Assembly (NCBI GenBank): GCA_900155495.1
Contig: FTLJ01000095.1
Coordinates: 1-33,815 of the forward strand
Direction: 5' to 3'
DNA from: Porogramme epimiltina
Taxonomy: Eukaryota > Basidiomycota > Agaricomycetes > Polyporales > Polyporaceae
Length of the DNA stretch: 33,815 bases
Position numbers and translations under genes: made by a program. Every line of letters begins with the position of its first letter. Position 1 is the stretch's first letter. The notes under the pieces were generated by a model. That model ran no database searches. It was not told the DNA's origin and saw only the letters and a program-made list of their open reading frames with translations. Below, in pieces: positions 1-10,987 of the stretch.

Positions 1-1126
1 CTCATCAATCGTTCCTGCCAGAAATGGCCCACTCTACTCAAGTCGGATGCTCTTTGCTCACGACGATCACGACGAACTCGCGCATCAAGTGTTGGGCGGT
101 AGGAGCGCGAGCGGCGAACTCGGGCGTCGATGCATGAGTGCAAAACTTTCGGAAAGGAGAAGTAACGTATGCCAGTAAATGGCATTGCTGGCTAGATCAT
201 GGAGGAGGGAAGATGGGAGACACGGAACAAAAAACGGTCTCAGGTGTAGACCGATCTCGCCGCTCCCGCCGTCAATCGCGAATGGAAAAACGACAATTTA
301 CATTTTCCATTTCAATGCCAACGCCCTACATCCGAGTAAGCTGAAGACGCCGAACTTTAAGCTTCATGAGGGACGAGGGAGAATAGTATCATGTAGACTT
401 GCCCTCTCCCCGTTCCGCGGGCTCCCCAGTTCAGTCGCCGTGTTCGCACTCGAGTTTTCCGGGCACCATATCTTATCAGTACACTACTTACAGGGTTCTG
501 CCCGCCGGCCCTGGCTCCGCCGCCACCGGTCCCGAGTTTGCATCTACTTTGGAAGATGGGACTTAATGCACCAGGGGGGCAAGGAGGAACGCCGCCATGG
601 CCCATGAAGTCTGCCCGTCGCTTGTCGTATGTAACGCGACATACGCCGTTCACTCGCATTGACGCTAGTCCAAGCGCGCTCTCGTCAATTACAGGGGTTC
701 CGTGTTGGTCATGAAGCCCGCTACAGGCCCACACGTCGTCGTAATTTGTATGCTATGCTAAGACGGTTGACAAAGAAACGCGCGCACGAACGGGACTGTA
801 GTTACAGGCAGGGGGAGAGGGAGAGGGGAAGAGGGTTGCGGATGGAGGCAGGGACGGGTGAAGGGTATCTTGTATGCGACATGTACTTGTATGTGGTGAA
901 CTGTCTTTGGCAAGAATGCGACGGGAGGGGCCCGTGGATACGTCCCGCCACAACCCGCCTCCGCTCTTGACCCGACCTCGACCGTGCGGTACCCTTGATA
1001 ACGTCGGGTGGGGAGAAAGCGGGCAGAATAGCGCGAACGGAGAGCGGGCAGGGAGTCGGGCAGGTGAGACGTAGAGGAGATATACGAACGCAACGGGATA
1101 GATAGTCATCAAAGGTCCAGTCCAAT
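1..1126. other. Gene-free left edge
   Basis: I see no convincing gene here. The open frames are short, overlap on both strands and show no recognisable domain, signal peptide or consistent splice signals. A purine-rich tract lies around 806-835. The 3' end of the minus-strand ROT1 gene closes this stretch on the right, so its 3' UTR probably covers the last 100-200 bases. Confidence 0.5.
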
Positions 1127-2339
1127 CTACAACATCATCGACGCGACGCCGAGCGCAAATGCGCCCGCGACAGCCGAAATCACTGTCGACGGTTCCCAGC
1201 GCCGCGCTCCCGAGTTAAGCGCGATGAGCGACGATGAGCCGGTGATTGTTCCCGTCGAGTTACGAAGGAGCTCCGTAGGGAGGATGTTCGCGGTCGAGTA
1301 CACCTGGAACAGGGGAGCGACGGGTGCACCTCCCGAGTCGAACATGTGCAGCTTCGGGCCGTCGGTCGTGTCCATGAAGATCTGCCAGTGCGTGTACAAC
1401 TCTTGTGTGCTGTAATCCTGGATGAAGTTCGACTCGGCCGCACAGGGGTCCTGGACTTGTTGGTAGCCATCCGTTAGGGGGATAAGGGTTATCGAGCCGT
1501 TGTCGTTGAACGTGTAATGGCCGTGATGCCAGAGCATAACACCGGTGATGCAGTTCGGTGACGAACCTGAAAGGAGACAGGTCAGAACAGGGAGCGCGAC
1601 GTATTCAGCCGGCTGCTGCGCCCGTCTTCTATTTCGGGATCAAATGTTCCCGCGTGGAGCGGGGATGCACGGTCGCCGGCCAGCAGCGATGGGCGTGGTA
1701 TGCTCGTCGGGCGCAGCGCCGCAGGAGCGTGTTCAGTGAACCGCCGCCAGTGCTCGCCCACGTTGGGCTGTGCCCCTAGCCGAAGATCTCCACCAACAGC
1801 TCAATCGTAAGCGCGACTGCACAAACGACATGTGTAGGCAAAACACATCGGTACCGGCTCATGGTAACGATGAAGAGGAAGGGCTCATAATGGCAGCGTA
1901 CACCACACGGACCGCTTGGTAGATATTGACGACGGAGAGGGCAGCAGCCGACCTGACGACGAAGTGTGGCGACGTACCATTGCTGTTGAACCGATAGCGA
2001 GCCGTCTCGTACCACCCATCGTCCGTGCTACACAACAGTTAGAAGGGCTGAAAGAGACGGCAGGAACCATAGCAAGAGACTCACAAGGCGTATGAGACAC
2101 CCGTTACGTTCGGATATGTGAAAGTCAAGTTGGCGGGTTGGGCGAATCCCTGCGAACAATGAATTTGCTGGCGTTTGATCGACGGTGGGGGCACTTACAG
2201 AGCCAGTGACGACCTGTTTCGAGCCCGAGCTCCAAGTACCAGCAATGGAGGTGACATTATGCGCCGAGGAGAAGTCGGTCTGCGCGAGCGCGGGGGAGAG
2301 GGCCGCGAGCGCGACGGCGACGGCGGAGAGGACGAACAT
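1127..2339 (-). CDS. ROT1: ROT1-like ER chaperone / cell-wall assembly protein
   Basis: Four exons give about 231 residues: 2339-2199, 2149-2085, 2027-1978 and 1566-1127. An N-terminal signal peptide (MFVLSAVAVALAALSPALA) is followed by GTWSSGSKQVVTGS, then the family-like stretches FTYPNVTGVSY, TDDGWYETARYRF, CITGVMLWHHGHYTFNDNGS and DGYQQVQDPCAAESNF. The protein ends in a hydrophobic C-terminal segment that could be a membrane anchor. ROT1 proteins of yeasts and filamentous fungi are ER-resident, needed for beta-1,6-glucan synthesis and protein folding; yeast Rot1 is about 256 residues, so this copy looks complete. The first two introns are short (49 and 57 bp), but the third is 411 bp, unusually long for this genome. 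The gene starts 590 bp from the divergent TRP4. The order of conserved blocks makes me confident of the family; the exact ends of intron 3 are less sure. Confidence 0.88.
1567..1977 (-). other. Unusually long third intron of ROT1 (411 bp)
   Basis: The donor follows AAT-G (GTACGT) and the acceptor is TTTCAG at 1567-1569. The reading frame joins as FNSNGSSPNCITGV, which fits the unbroken family sequence, so no missing exon is needed. Most other introns in the window are 38-95 bp. I see no coding exon or clear RNA structure inside. Confidence 0.6.
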
Positions 2340-2929
2340 GCTTGTGGGCGTTGTTTATGGGTTTGTATTAGGGGAAGATAAAGAGGGACGCCGGCAACGG
2401 CGAGGAGGAGGGCGGCGGAGGAGCCAGGGGAGGGGAGGTGGTGGTTGGGGGTAAAGAACGTGTTTGGCTTTGTTTCCGCAGGTGGCAACCGCCGTTCCCA
2501 CCACTCCACCCAATGACGCCGTCCGCTCAGGGCCCGCGCTCGCTGTCGGTCATGGCGGGCGTGGGCGTCGTCGCCGTCGCCCCTCGCGTGTTGAAGGGCG
2601 GCCCCAGCGGTCTTTACGGTCTTAGCGGGGCAATGTCCGACGTCCAAAACACGGTCTGCGCGCCGTTGGCGGCTGTATGCTCTCGTAGGCGACCGTCCGC
2701 GACTGCGCTCGGTGTTCACTGCTTCGACCCTCCCTTCTGTCCACCATCATCCATTGTATTCTTGCGATGAACCCGGACCTCAGCTGCCTCGCCGACACTG
2801 TTCGATGACTGGGGGTGGGTACGCGGCGCTCACGGCGCACCGATAAAGCCTCCGCGCAGGCTGCCACCGACGATGGCCAACTGCTATCGGTGACTCACAC
2901 CCGCCCCCCTCAGTTTTCTCTCATCCGCC
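2340..2929. promoter_or_regulatory. Shared divergent promoter region of ROT1 and TRP4
   Basis: The 590 bp between the two divergent start codons must hold both promoters. Purine-rich sequence (GGAGGA, GGGGAGG) occurs near 2400-2450. I see no clear TATA box for either gene. Open frames here are GC-rich shadows without recognisable domains. Confidence 0.5.
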
Positions 2930-4432
2930 ATGACGGTCCCCATCGCATCCTCCCCCGCCGTTTCGCCAGAGGCGTTCAAGACCCTCCTCGGCAAGCTCGT
3001 CAAGACCCCCGAGTACTTCACCCCCGACGACCTCAGACTTGCGCTCGAATGCGTCTTCACCCCGGGCGTTGTAGACCCCGTGCAGCTCGGTTCCTTTCTC
3101 ACCGCCCTCCACATCGAACGTGTCGAGCGCAGACCCGAACACCTCGCAGCAGCAGCGAGTGTTCTTCGCGGGCGGGCGCTGAAGGCCGCCGTTGAAGGCG
3201 TCGAGGAAGACTTCGTGGTCGATATCGTCGGGACGGGCGGGGACGGACACAATACGTTCAACGTGAGCACGACGGCGGCAATCGTCGCTGCAGGGGCGGG
3301 GGCGAGAGTTGTAAAGGTGCGTACTATGCGCATATAGTCATGTCCGAAGGCGAGAAGAGGGCTTCGGGCAGCCCCTAAAGGAGGCGGTCTTGCGGTTGCC
3401 TTTTCGTGTACAGTAAGACGATCAGCTGCGCACGGGTAGCCATCAATGCATATGCTTGACGCGCCTCGAAACCTTCGAGGATCTGCAGTCTAGACTAGGT
3501 CCATTGCAGTCGCTGTCCTGCCGCCGGTCTTTAGCATAGCAGCCTGGAGGGATGCCGCTTGAAAAAAAAAACACTACGGCGACGGTGACGCTCACGGCGT
3601 GCGCGTTCTACACTCCTTTATGTTGGTTCTGTGGTGATGATTAAGGCTGACCCTTTGTCTTCAGCACGGATCGCGCGCATCTACGTCCTCTTCCGGATCT
3701 GCCGACCTTCTGCAAGCTCTTGGCTGCTACTTTGCCCCTCCCACCCAAGACACCCCCATGCCCATCGCCAAGATCCCCTTCACATTCATCTTGGCCCCAC
3801 AGTACCACCCCTCCCTCGCCATGATCGCACCCTTCCGGAAAGCTCTTCCGTGCGTCTTCCTCTTCCTTTACCGTAGCACTGTGTCTAACCCCCTGCCCAG
3901 CCACCGCACCATGTTCAACGTGCTCGGGCCCCTCATCAACCCCGCCCGCCCGCGCGGCATGGTCCTCGGCGTCGCCGAGCGCGAGCTCGGCCCGACCTTC
4001 GCCCGCTCCCTCGTCGACGGCGGCGTCCAGCGCGCGCTCGTCGTGTGCGGCGCCGAGGCGCTCGACGAGATCTCGTGCGCGGGCGACACGCACGCGTGGG
4101 AGCTCCGCGCGGACGGCTCCGTCGCCGAGCGCGTCCTGCACCCGCGCGACTTCGGGCTCGCGCCGCACCCGCTCGCGGACGTCGCCGGCGCGAGCCCCGC
4201 CGAGAACACGGAGACGTTCAAGGCGCTGCTCTGCAGCGGCGCCGCGATCCCGGAGCGGCTGGGCCCAGTGCGGGACTTTGTGCTCATGAACGCCGCGGCG
4301 CTGCTGTATGTCGCGGGCTTGGCGGCGGACCTGCGGGAGGGCACGGAGTTGGCGAGGGAGAGCATGGAGTCGGGGAGGGCGTGGGATGCGCTTGTGCAGT
4401 TCAGGAACGCGGGACTCGCGCAGCAGAAGTGA
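2930..4432 (+). CDS. TRP4: Anthranilate phosphoribosyltransferase
   Basis: Three exons, 2930-3316, 3665-3849 and 3901-4432, encode 367 residues, normal for this family. The enzyme joins anthranilate to PRPP, the second step of tryptophan synthesis after anthranilate synthase. The N-terminal helical part (residues 10-80) is followed by the PRPP-binding loop GTGGDG at residues 101-106 and NVSTTAA just after it. Intron 1 splits VVK from HGSRAS, the equivalent of the family KHGNRA loop, here with Ser for Asn. Next come SGSADLLQALG and RTMFNVLGPLINP, a strongly conserved block. Intron 2 is 51 bp and a multiple of three, so reading through it would also stay open; removing it gives KALPHRTMFNVLGP, which fits the family better. 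Intron 1 is 348 bp and has a run of nine A bases. The start at 2930 is the first ATG giving a normal N terminus. Confidence 0.92.
3317..3664 (+). other. Long first intron of TRP4 (348 bp)
   Basis: The donor is GTGCGT after AAG and the acceptor is CTTCAG. The exons on either side join inside the conserved KHG loop, so no coding sequence is missing. The intron carries an A9 run near 3560. I see no open frame or structured RNA that I can name inside it. Confidence 0.55.
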
Positions 4433-6638
4433 AGGTCGGAATGTCCAAGATGAAGTGCGTGGCGCTGTACGATGTGAGAATATATATAAGCTTGTTTATG
4501 CTTGCACACACTCGCGCGTTCCTCAAGCTGTTTCACTGGGCCGGTGATACGCTCCTTTACTAGTGTGCTTGGCTGACTACCGCATTTCACGCAGGATATA
4601 CTGGTTGTCCCCTGTCAACGGAGCGTATAGTGGTAAACACTTCCGAGACACTAGTACATCTCTTCCGTGTGGGCTGTTCGTTGTGCTTCGTGCTTCATAT
4701 GGCAGGTTACCCTGCTACAGCATATTTTGAATACTGGTCACAGGTCTGTTCGATGTCTGTTCCGTAGTAAGTCAGCCACCGGCTAGCATCCGTTCTCTTC
4801 GCCACCACAATACCACAATTTCACTCCGCAGTAGGTAAATTCTTCCCGTAGCTGCGAATGCTGCAGTAGCCCGTCAGCTACGTCTTTGCTGCGGTAATTC
4901 AACGCTGGACTATAATTGCCCCATGCACGAACAGAGGTAGCATACAGTGGCCGTACGGAACAACCCACCAGTTTTCTTCCGATATGGCCTATGACCACAT
5001 TCAACGCTATCGCTCTGGCAGCGCCAGTACTAGTGTCCTCCCCCTCCGCTCGGATCAGGTTGGTCATTACATATATTAATCTGAGGCCAATGCTGAACCT
5101 CTGTCTGCCCGTCAGGATGTCATCGAAGACATTTCACTTGGCGATGTGAACAAAAGGCGCATCCGGAGAGGCTGGGTAACCCACATATTGGCTGTCTCTC
5201 CCCGGGTGTGACTGGCATCACTCTTTGTGCTGTAACACGACACTAATGCGAGTCGGGTCAACCAGTACTATTCATCACACTATGCCCGCAACTTTCTTCC
5301 GATAGCTCCCTCTGAGGCCCTCCAGGCCGCTTGTTCCTCAGACCGGCTCGGAATTTTCTCTTCGACATCGCGTTTGCCACTGGGGGCGCCCTCCGCCACC
5401 CGCCAAGCTCGCACATGCGTGCATAAGGGCTGAGACCCAAGAACGCCCGACTGGGCATCCCCAAGCTAGGCCCAGCGTGTCTCGCGTGCAGGTGACACCA
5501 GAGCCCCTCTCGCCCGTCACCGGGCCGTGATTGGATTGGACAGTGCTGGAAATGCACGTAGTAAGTTCGAGGGACATGTCTTCATGATTTGAGTTAATAG
5601 ATCATAATACAGCACGTTGATTGCACGCGTACTACATTGAAGCACCGCGGATTCTGTTACATCAATAATTGACCCACCCATCAAAAATCTATTAATCCAA
5701 TTCGTCAATATCCAGTCCCTTCTGGTTCTACACAACACACGCCTTCAGTGATCACCTCATACCAGCACACGCTGGGAGTGCGTGCCCGAAGACACCACTC
5801 AACGCCCTTTGAAAGCATGTGAGTGGGCCGCCAAAGTCACCACTCAACGCCCTTTGAACAGGGTGCGCGCAGGAGAACGTCCATAATGTGTTTGATGTAC
5901 TTACCCGTTTACTTACCATGTTAAACGATCTTATTCGCCACTGTTGATCTCCATTTGAAACGCTCATAAACTTGCGTTATTTGAACTATCTTAACTACAA
6001 TTAGTAATTAATCATGATTTTTACTGAGGATTCGGAATATCAATATCATCGTCACACTGCCACACTGTCTGAGTCATTCTTTCCCACTTGCCACCACTGC
6101 CGGTCATCATGAGCCCCGACTTCATCTGAACCTCAGAAACTCTGTGTGTAGTGCTTGAGGCAATACAGTGATGTTGCAACTATGTGTCTTGGTGTTTGCG
6201 CAGTGTTCAAACCCTGCTCAAACTCAGGCTGTCGACTTGAAACGTTTATCTCTCCGAAGTTCTCTTATGATCCAATGATCCATCCGGCAATATCGACACT
6301 GCTCCTACTAAGTACGGCCTCGAAGGTCCGGTTAGCTGAGCAGTTACTCGGTACCGTGGCTTCAAAATGATATGGGGGATAAATTAGGTGGAGCTGAGGG
6401 TGAGTTTTTCTTCCGCTCTGGTCAAGACACTATTGACAGATTCTGATGGCCCCGTCATGGGAATCAGGTGGGCAATGTAGGCGATGTGTTCGACGGAGTG
6501 CGCACAGCTCTCGAGAGAGCCTCAATCACGACCTGCATCTCCGCAGTGATGCGCGACTGACCAGCGATCGCACGTCGGATGTGAACACCGATGCCAGCAA
6601 ACGCGTGTCTTCTGTGGAGCTCGCGGGCTTGCGCGACG
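4433..6638. other. 2.2-kb stretch without a recognisable gene
   Basis: The first 100-150 bases are probably the TRP4 3' UTR (an AT-rich TATATATAAG lies near 4481). The rest has only short overlapping open frames with no domain, signal peptide or splice-linked continuation. Base composition falls toward AT from about 5560 to 6060. A 21-bp direct repeat is listed separately. Confidence 0.5.
5793..5858. repeat. Two 21-bp direct repeats 45 bp apart
   Basis: The word CACCACTCAACGCCCTTTGA plus one further A occurs at 5793-5813 and again, unchanged, at 5838-5858. The bases between and around the copies differ. Two identical 21-mers are far beyond chance in a window this size. It could be a small tandem duplication or a pair of binding sites; nothing nearby tells which. 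Confidence 0.75.
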
Positions 6639-6646
6639 TATTTAAA
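6639..6646 (+). promoter_or_regulatory. TATA-like box of the small secreted protein gene
   Basis: TATTTAAA lies about 190 bp before the start codon at 6833. A pyrimidine-rich leader (CTTCCGCCCTTTCCCC, CTCTCTCTTTCT) lies between, typical of strongly expressed fungal genes. Confidence 0.4.
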
Positions 6647-6832
6647 CCGTCGTTCCAGGCTGGAGGAGCCTCGTCAGCTGGAACTTCACCGACTCTTCTA
6701 GTACGCAGCGCGTATTTGCACGACTTTCCCTTCTTCCGCCCTTTCCCCTTTGGTTCCCGTCGCTCTCTCTTTCTAGCACGCCTCACGCCCTCTCGCTCAC
6801 GACCGCACTCTCTTCACCACATCATCGCCATA

Positions 6833-7371
6833 ATGAAGTTCACCACTGTCGCTGTTTTCGCCGCCGCCACCTTCGCGTCCGTCTACGCTGCTCCCATGCA
6901 GAAGCGTGGCGTCAACCCCGCGCTCGTCCCTGACTTCGGTGTCGCGCCTGGCCAGAACCCTAACGGCTCGGGGTATGTTTCCGTATATGCTAAACGTGAT
7001 CCGAGTGATGAACTGACATCGTGTCACAGGAGCTGCACTGGTATCAACGGTATCCTCATCCCCTGCTCGTGCCCTCCCCCGCGCGACCAGTTCATCGCGG
7101 TACGCCTCATTTGTGAACTTCTCTACGATCATAGTATGCTTACCCGTCTTTCGCCCAGTCCTTGAACGCGAACGTCGCGGCTGGCCATGCGGTCAACAAC
7201 CCGCCCATCCCCATCTCCTTCCCCACTGGCAACTCGAAGCCCGAGCAGCAGGCGCGCATTGCGTCCCTGCTCTCGACGCTCCAGAACCTCCACGGTCCCG
7301 GTGTCGGCTGCCCCGCGGTCTCGACCGTATACGGTCAGCTCCAGCAGCAGATCAACGCGCTCCCGAACTGA
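6833..7371 (+). CDS. Small secreted protein with four cysteines
   Basis: Exons 6833-6972, 7030-7099 and 7159-7371 join in phase to give 140 residues. Residues 1-20 (MKFTTVAVFAAATFASVYAA) form a clear signal peptide. PMQKR follows, ending in a Lys-Arg pair that a Kex2-type protease could cut. The mature part has four cysteines (SCTG, PCSC and GVGCPAV) and a Pro-Pro-rich turn CPPPRDQF, then a helix-prone C terminus (residues about 95-140) with SLLSTLQNLHGPG and YGQLQQQINALPN. I do not recognise a named family; it has the build of the small secreted proteins common in basidiomycetes. Both introns (57 and 59 bp) have standard GT-AG ends. The start is the ATG directly before the signal peptide; an in-frame open stretch upstream is leader. 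Function unknown. Confidence 0.8.
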
Positions 7372-8036
7372 GCGCGCGCGTCTGCGCGTGCTTGAGTTCG
7401 GCCGGGTTCCCTCTGGGGGTTGGGGTTTATTTAACCTTACGGAAGATGGGATGGTCATGGCAGGATACTGCGATGATTGCAGAGTGTACATTTAATGTCG
7501 CGCTAGATTGTACGGTTCTAATCGACGGGTGCCAGTCACCTAGTTCCAGCTGCCCTTCTTGATTGCTTTCGACTGCTGTGCTCAACACTCACCCCTAAAT
7601 CTTGTGTGCGGTACGGGCGTGAGTTGAAAGCCCTGCGTGATGCGAGAACACTAGTCATCTTCGGGTGGCTGAGGTATTTTCGGATTCATCGATAGCTGTG
7701 TGGTGTCAACCGTCGTGCCGCAGCGATTCCGCCCGCTCTGCACCCGTGTGGTCACATTGCCTGTAGCTGCGGTAGTCGAAGCAATGTATGTGGAAGAGAT
7801 CCTCCCAAACTCAAAGCGCAGAATGCTCCCCAGCTGCGGTACATTCAGGGTAGAAGGTTCATAGCGTGCTCAGGTGAGAACGCCGCGCGTGGACATTTGC
7901 CAATTGTGCTTCCGTAGCATCTACCGCAGCACAGGCCGATCCTATATACCCAACTGGTCACCGACGCAGTGCAGAGACCGTCGTGCCTCGGACTCTTCCC
8001 AGTATTCGTCTCGCTTTGAACACGCCGATCGTCAGC
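7372..8036. other. Intergenic region between the secreted protein and the RGG protein genes
   Basis: It holds the 3' UTR of the upstream gene and the leader or promoter of the downstream one. An open frame continues upstream of 8037, but its first possible initiator (7983) is GTG, so I start the RGG gene at ATG 8037. CCTATATACC near 7940 is a weak TATA candidate about 100 bp before that ATG. Nothing else is recognisable. Confidence 0.4.
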
Positions 8037-10987
8037 ATGCCCTCTCAAGAAGGGACCGAGGGGTGGTCCATAGTTTGGAGCTCTCGTGGAAGCCGAGGCC
8101 ATGGCGGAGGAAGAGGCGGACTCAATGGAGATCGAGGAGTAATTCGAGGGATAGGGAGAGGAGGGTATCGAGGTGTTAACGGGGGGCTCGGTAGAGGGTA
8201 CATGGGGCAAAATCAAGTCTCAAACGCGGCTACTAGGGTAACCCCAAGCGGTGGTAGCGTGCTAGGCGGCCGGGTGTCTGTGCCACCTTACTCTTGGGAG
8301 GATCATTGGCGAGACGGCAGCCACTGCGGATCTGGAGGACGCGGAAGCTTTGCACCACGCGGGGGACGAGGTAGAGGTAGAGGAAACGCGCCAAGGTCGG
8401 AAACCACAGTCGATTCAGGGAGCGATGACGCCGCCAGCTTCTCCTCCAGCTCTGTTGCCAGCCCGACAAGCGACATATGGTCAACGCATCCTAGCCTCGA
8501 AACCTCCCCTACAAGCTCTACTCCTTCGACGTACGGATGGCCAATAATTGACGAAGAAAAGCCGAGGACGACTGCATCTGACTGGGGTTGCGAAAGCGGC
8601 AGCGGAGGATGGGAACGCCCGCCTGAGGAATCTGCACTCCAAGCTCGCAGTGGAGTGAGTGTGCGTGGGAGGGGAGCGCCGCGAGGGCGAGGGGGATATT
8701 TCTCCCGGAACGATGGCCAGAACCGCGAACCATTCGGAAACAGCAGTGAAGGGAGTGCTGGCGACGGTGGATGGCCAGATGGTTCGCGTGGTGACCACCG
8801 GGGACGGAGCGCTGAAGAACCATTTCGCGGGCTCTCGAGGGGGCGCGGCCGTGGATTGTCGGGGGAGCGCGGCCGTGGATGGTCAGGGGAGCGGGGGAGT
8901 GGGCTCTCGAGGGATCGCGGAGGGATAGCTCGTGAGAGCGATGCCGAGGCAACAAACCTATGGGAAAGCCATGGTCGCGACAGGCTCGACGAAACGAACA
9001 TCCGAGGGCGTGGCCGAGGAGGTCACGGAATGAGGGGGATGCGAGGGGGCAGAGGGGGTCGTGGCAGATCCGGCGGTAGAGACAAGGGGCATGATCTCCC
9101 GCCACCCCGCGACATCAAGGAAGGTCTCCAAGACCCGGCTATCCTTGAGGTGCTTGTTCCGGAGGATGACGCCTGGCCGATCCATGTAGGCATCCGAGAA
9201 TTCAAAGTCATCGGGTCTTATTCTTGGACTGAGAATCGCAACCCCACGATTCTTGTGCCAGGTGATGTTTTACGTGTGAGCTTCCATTCGCAATGACTGA
9301 ATATAACGTCCGCAGGTTCCCCGCGGGTGTGGCTGGATCGTCCTGTCCCGTTCAGGGTTTATTTTGACGACCAGGTAAAAACTTATCACGAGGATGCGTA
9401 CCGAATGGGATCGAAATCAACACTCCTTCCACTGCTCCGCGCCCTCGAGGCCATCGCACAAGATCCCTATGCAGTTGGAGGGGAGGAAATTTCAAGTGAG
9501 ACAGGATTCCACTGGGACGATGTGGATTTCGTTACCGACAGAAACAATCTTCGCAAACTCCTTCGATGGGTTCGTGAGGCAGGGCCATCTCCCATCGTTC
9601 TTCCAAGCGACAGCTCCCCCCCTCCTGTTACAACAGCTCCATCTGCAGCTCCTGAGAATCTCTGGTCTCCGGAGGCCACGAAAGCTGATGCATTATGGGA
9701 TTCGAGAGACACTAGTGCGCCTGCGGTTACAGAAGCCAAACGGGATGAGCGAAAAGATTTCAGGATCGACATCCAGCTCGGCGGGGTGAAGACCGTGCTC
9801 ATGCACCGCTGGGCGCCGAGTGCCCGTGAGTACGTCGAGCCGCCGAAAGGCGGATGCCGCGCAAACTTCGAGCGCGAAAGTACCGAGGCAGCTCTGGGGT
9901 GTGAGAAGGGTGCAGGGCATTTCCGGATTGTGAAATACGTGAGCACAGCAGCCTCGACGTATCACGAATGTGCCATCTGACAAGTCCGCGGAAAATTGCG
10001 TAGACTCTTGCCGGGCTCACTATGATTGTCCGGTTCGAAGTGGATGCTTTTATTCCGAAGAATTGCTCGACGAAGGGCCCCCGATTCCCAAATGAGGGGC
10101 CATCACCTAGTCTCCCTGTGAAAACACAATCCCAGTTAGCACCTGCCATCGATGCTGAAAAGCATCATGCTACTAGTCCACATACCAGTCCCAATCTTCC
10201 CAGAGCCGCAGCACGACAGAGTTTCACACCCCAAAATCTATGGGATGAGCCAGAGAGCAACCCCTCAGACTGGGGTTATTCGAGCCCAAAGGAGGCCAAT
10301 GAAACGGCGGGTACGGAGACTCCAGCTTTCGACAATGGAATTGAGTGGGACAGCCCGGGAGACGACCCCGACGCATGGGGGCCGGTGGAACCGAAGTCAG
10401 TTCCAACGAGCGGCAAGGCCCCCGACGACATCCAACGGACGACGGCGTGGAAGCCTCGGGATGCTGTCGCAATGTGGGGCCCGATGCGGGACGACCTCCG
10501 AGAACGGAACCGTCCCGTCGTTGGCGATCCCAGCTTTATACCCCCTAACGAAACTGGGCCTCCCGCAGAGCTCCAAGTCGTCAGAGCAGGCGTACTCGTC
10601 CCTCAATCGGAAATCATAGAGTTCGCCACGCGCTCCGTGAAGTATCTTGACCGGACAAACGTCGAGGATACGTTTCTGCAGATCTTCCTTACGCAGACGC
10701 CCGTGCATCTTGTTGCAGCGCACGAGCGTGGTACGTTTGACCGTATAGTGAGGGAGGAGCTGAACTCGCCCAAGTTATCGGCCGTCGCGGAGTCGGAGAG
10801 CGTGCGCGTAAGCCTGGCGAGGTTTGTCGCGTTGCTTTGGGAGATCCAAGGGTTCATAAAGACGCACGCGAGGGACGGAGGCGTAAGCTTGGTATGCGAG
10901 AATGGGAAATTGGCGTTGTTCGGGAATACAAGTGGGGAAGGACTACTGGAGGAGGAAGAGCTAAAGCGATTCAGCGGGGTCATCTAG
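8037..10987 (+). CDS. RGG-rich and WG/GW-motif protein with a conserved-looking core
   Basis: Exons 8037-9261, 9316-9938 and 10004-10987 give 943 residues. Residues 15-350 are low in order and dense in RGG, GRG and RGR (for example RGGRGRGRG, RGMRGGRGGRGRSGGR), as in RNA-binding proteins. Short WG/GW motifs stand in acidic or small-residue settings: SDWG (W183), GGW (W192), SDWG (W706), DAWG (W741) and MWGP (W774). A probably folded core spans about residues 370-640: SYSWTE, PRVWLDRPVPFRVYFD, VDFVTDRNNLRKLLRWV, FRIDIQLGGVKTVLMHRW, GHFRIVKY and TMIVRFEVDAF. From memory, similar fungal proteins are often labelled geranylgeranyl pyrophosphate synthetase; I see no Asp-rich DDXXD prenyltransferase motif and think that label would be wrong. 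Splice choices were set by frame: intron 1 starts GTGATG (9262) and intron 2 ends TTGCGTAG (10003). Function unknown; RNA binding is an inference from RGG content. Confidence 0.72.

Noticed and set aside
4045..4563. Arg-rich open frame in a second frame of TRP4
   Set aside because: It overlaps the conserved TRP4 C-terminal exon and has only skewed composition.
4783..5577. Open frames in the gap after TRP4
   Set aside because: They overlap on both strands, lack domains and have no splice-linked continuation.
7983..8036. Upstream start for the RGG protein at 7983
   Set aside because: That codon is GTG; the first in-frame ATG is at 8037.
8303..9105. Two Pro/Ser/Arg-rich minus-strand frames opposite the RGG gene
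   Set aside because: RGG codons read backward give Pro-, Ser- and Arg-rich frames. No domain or splice signals.
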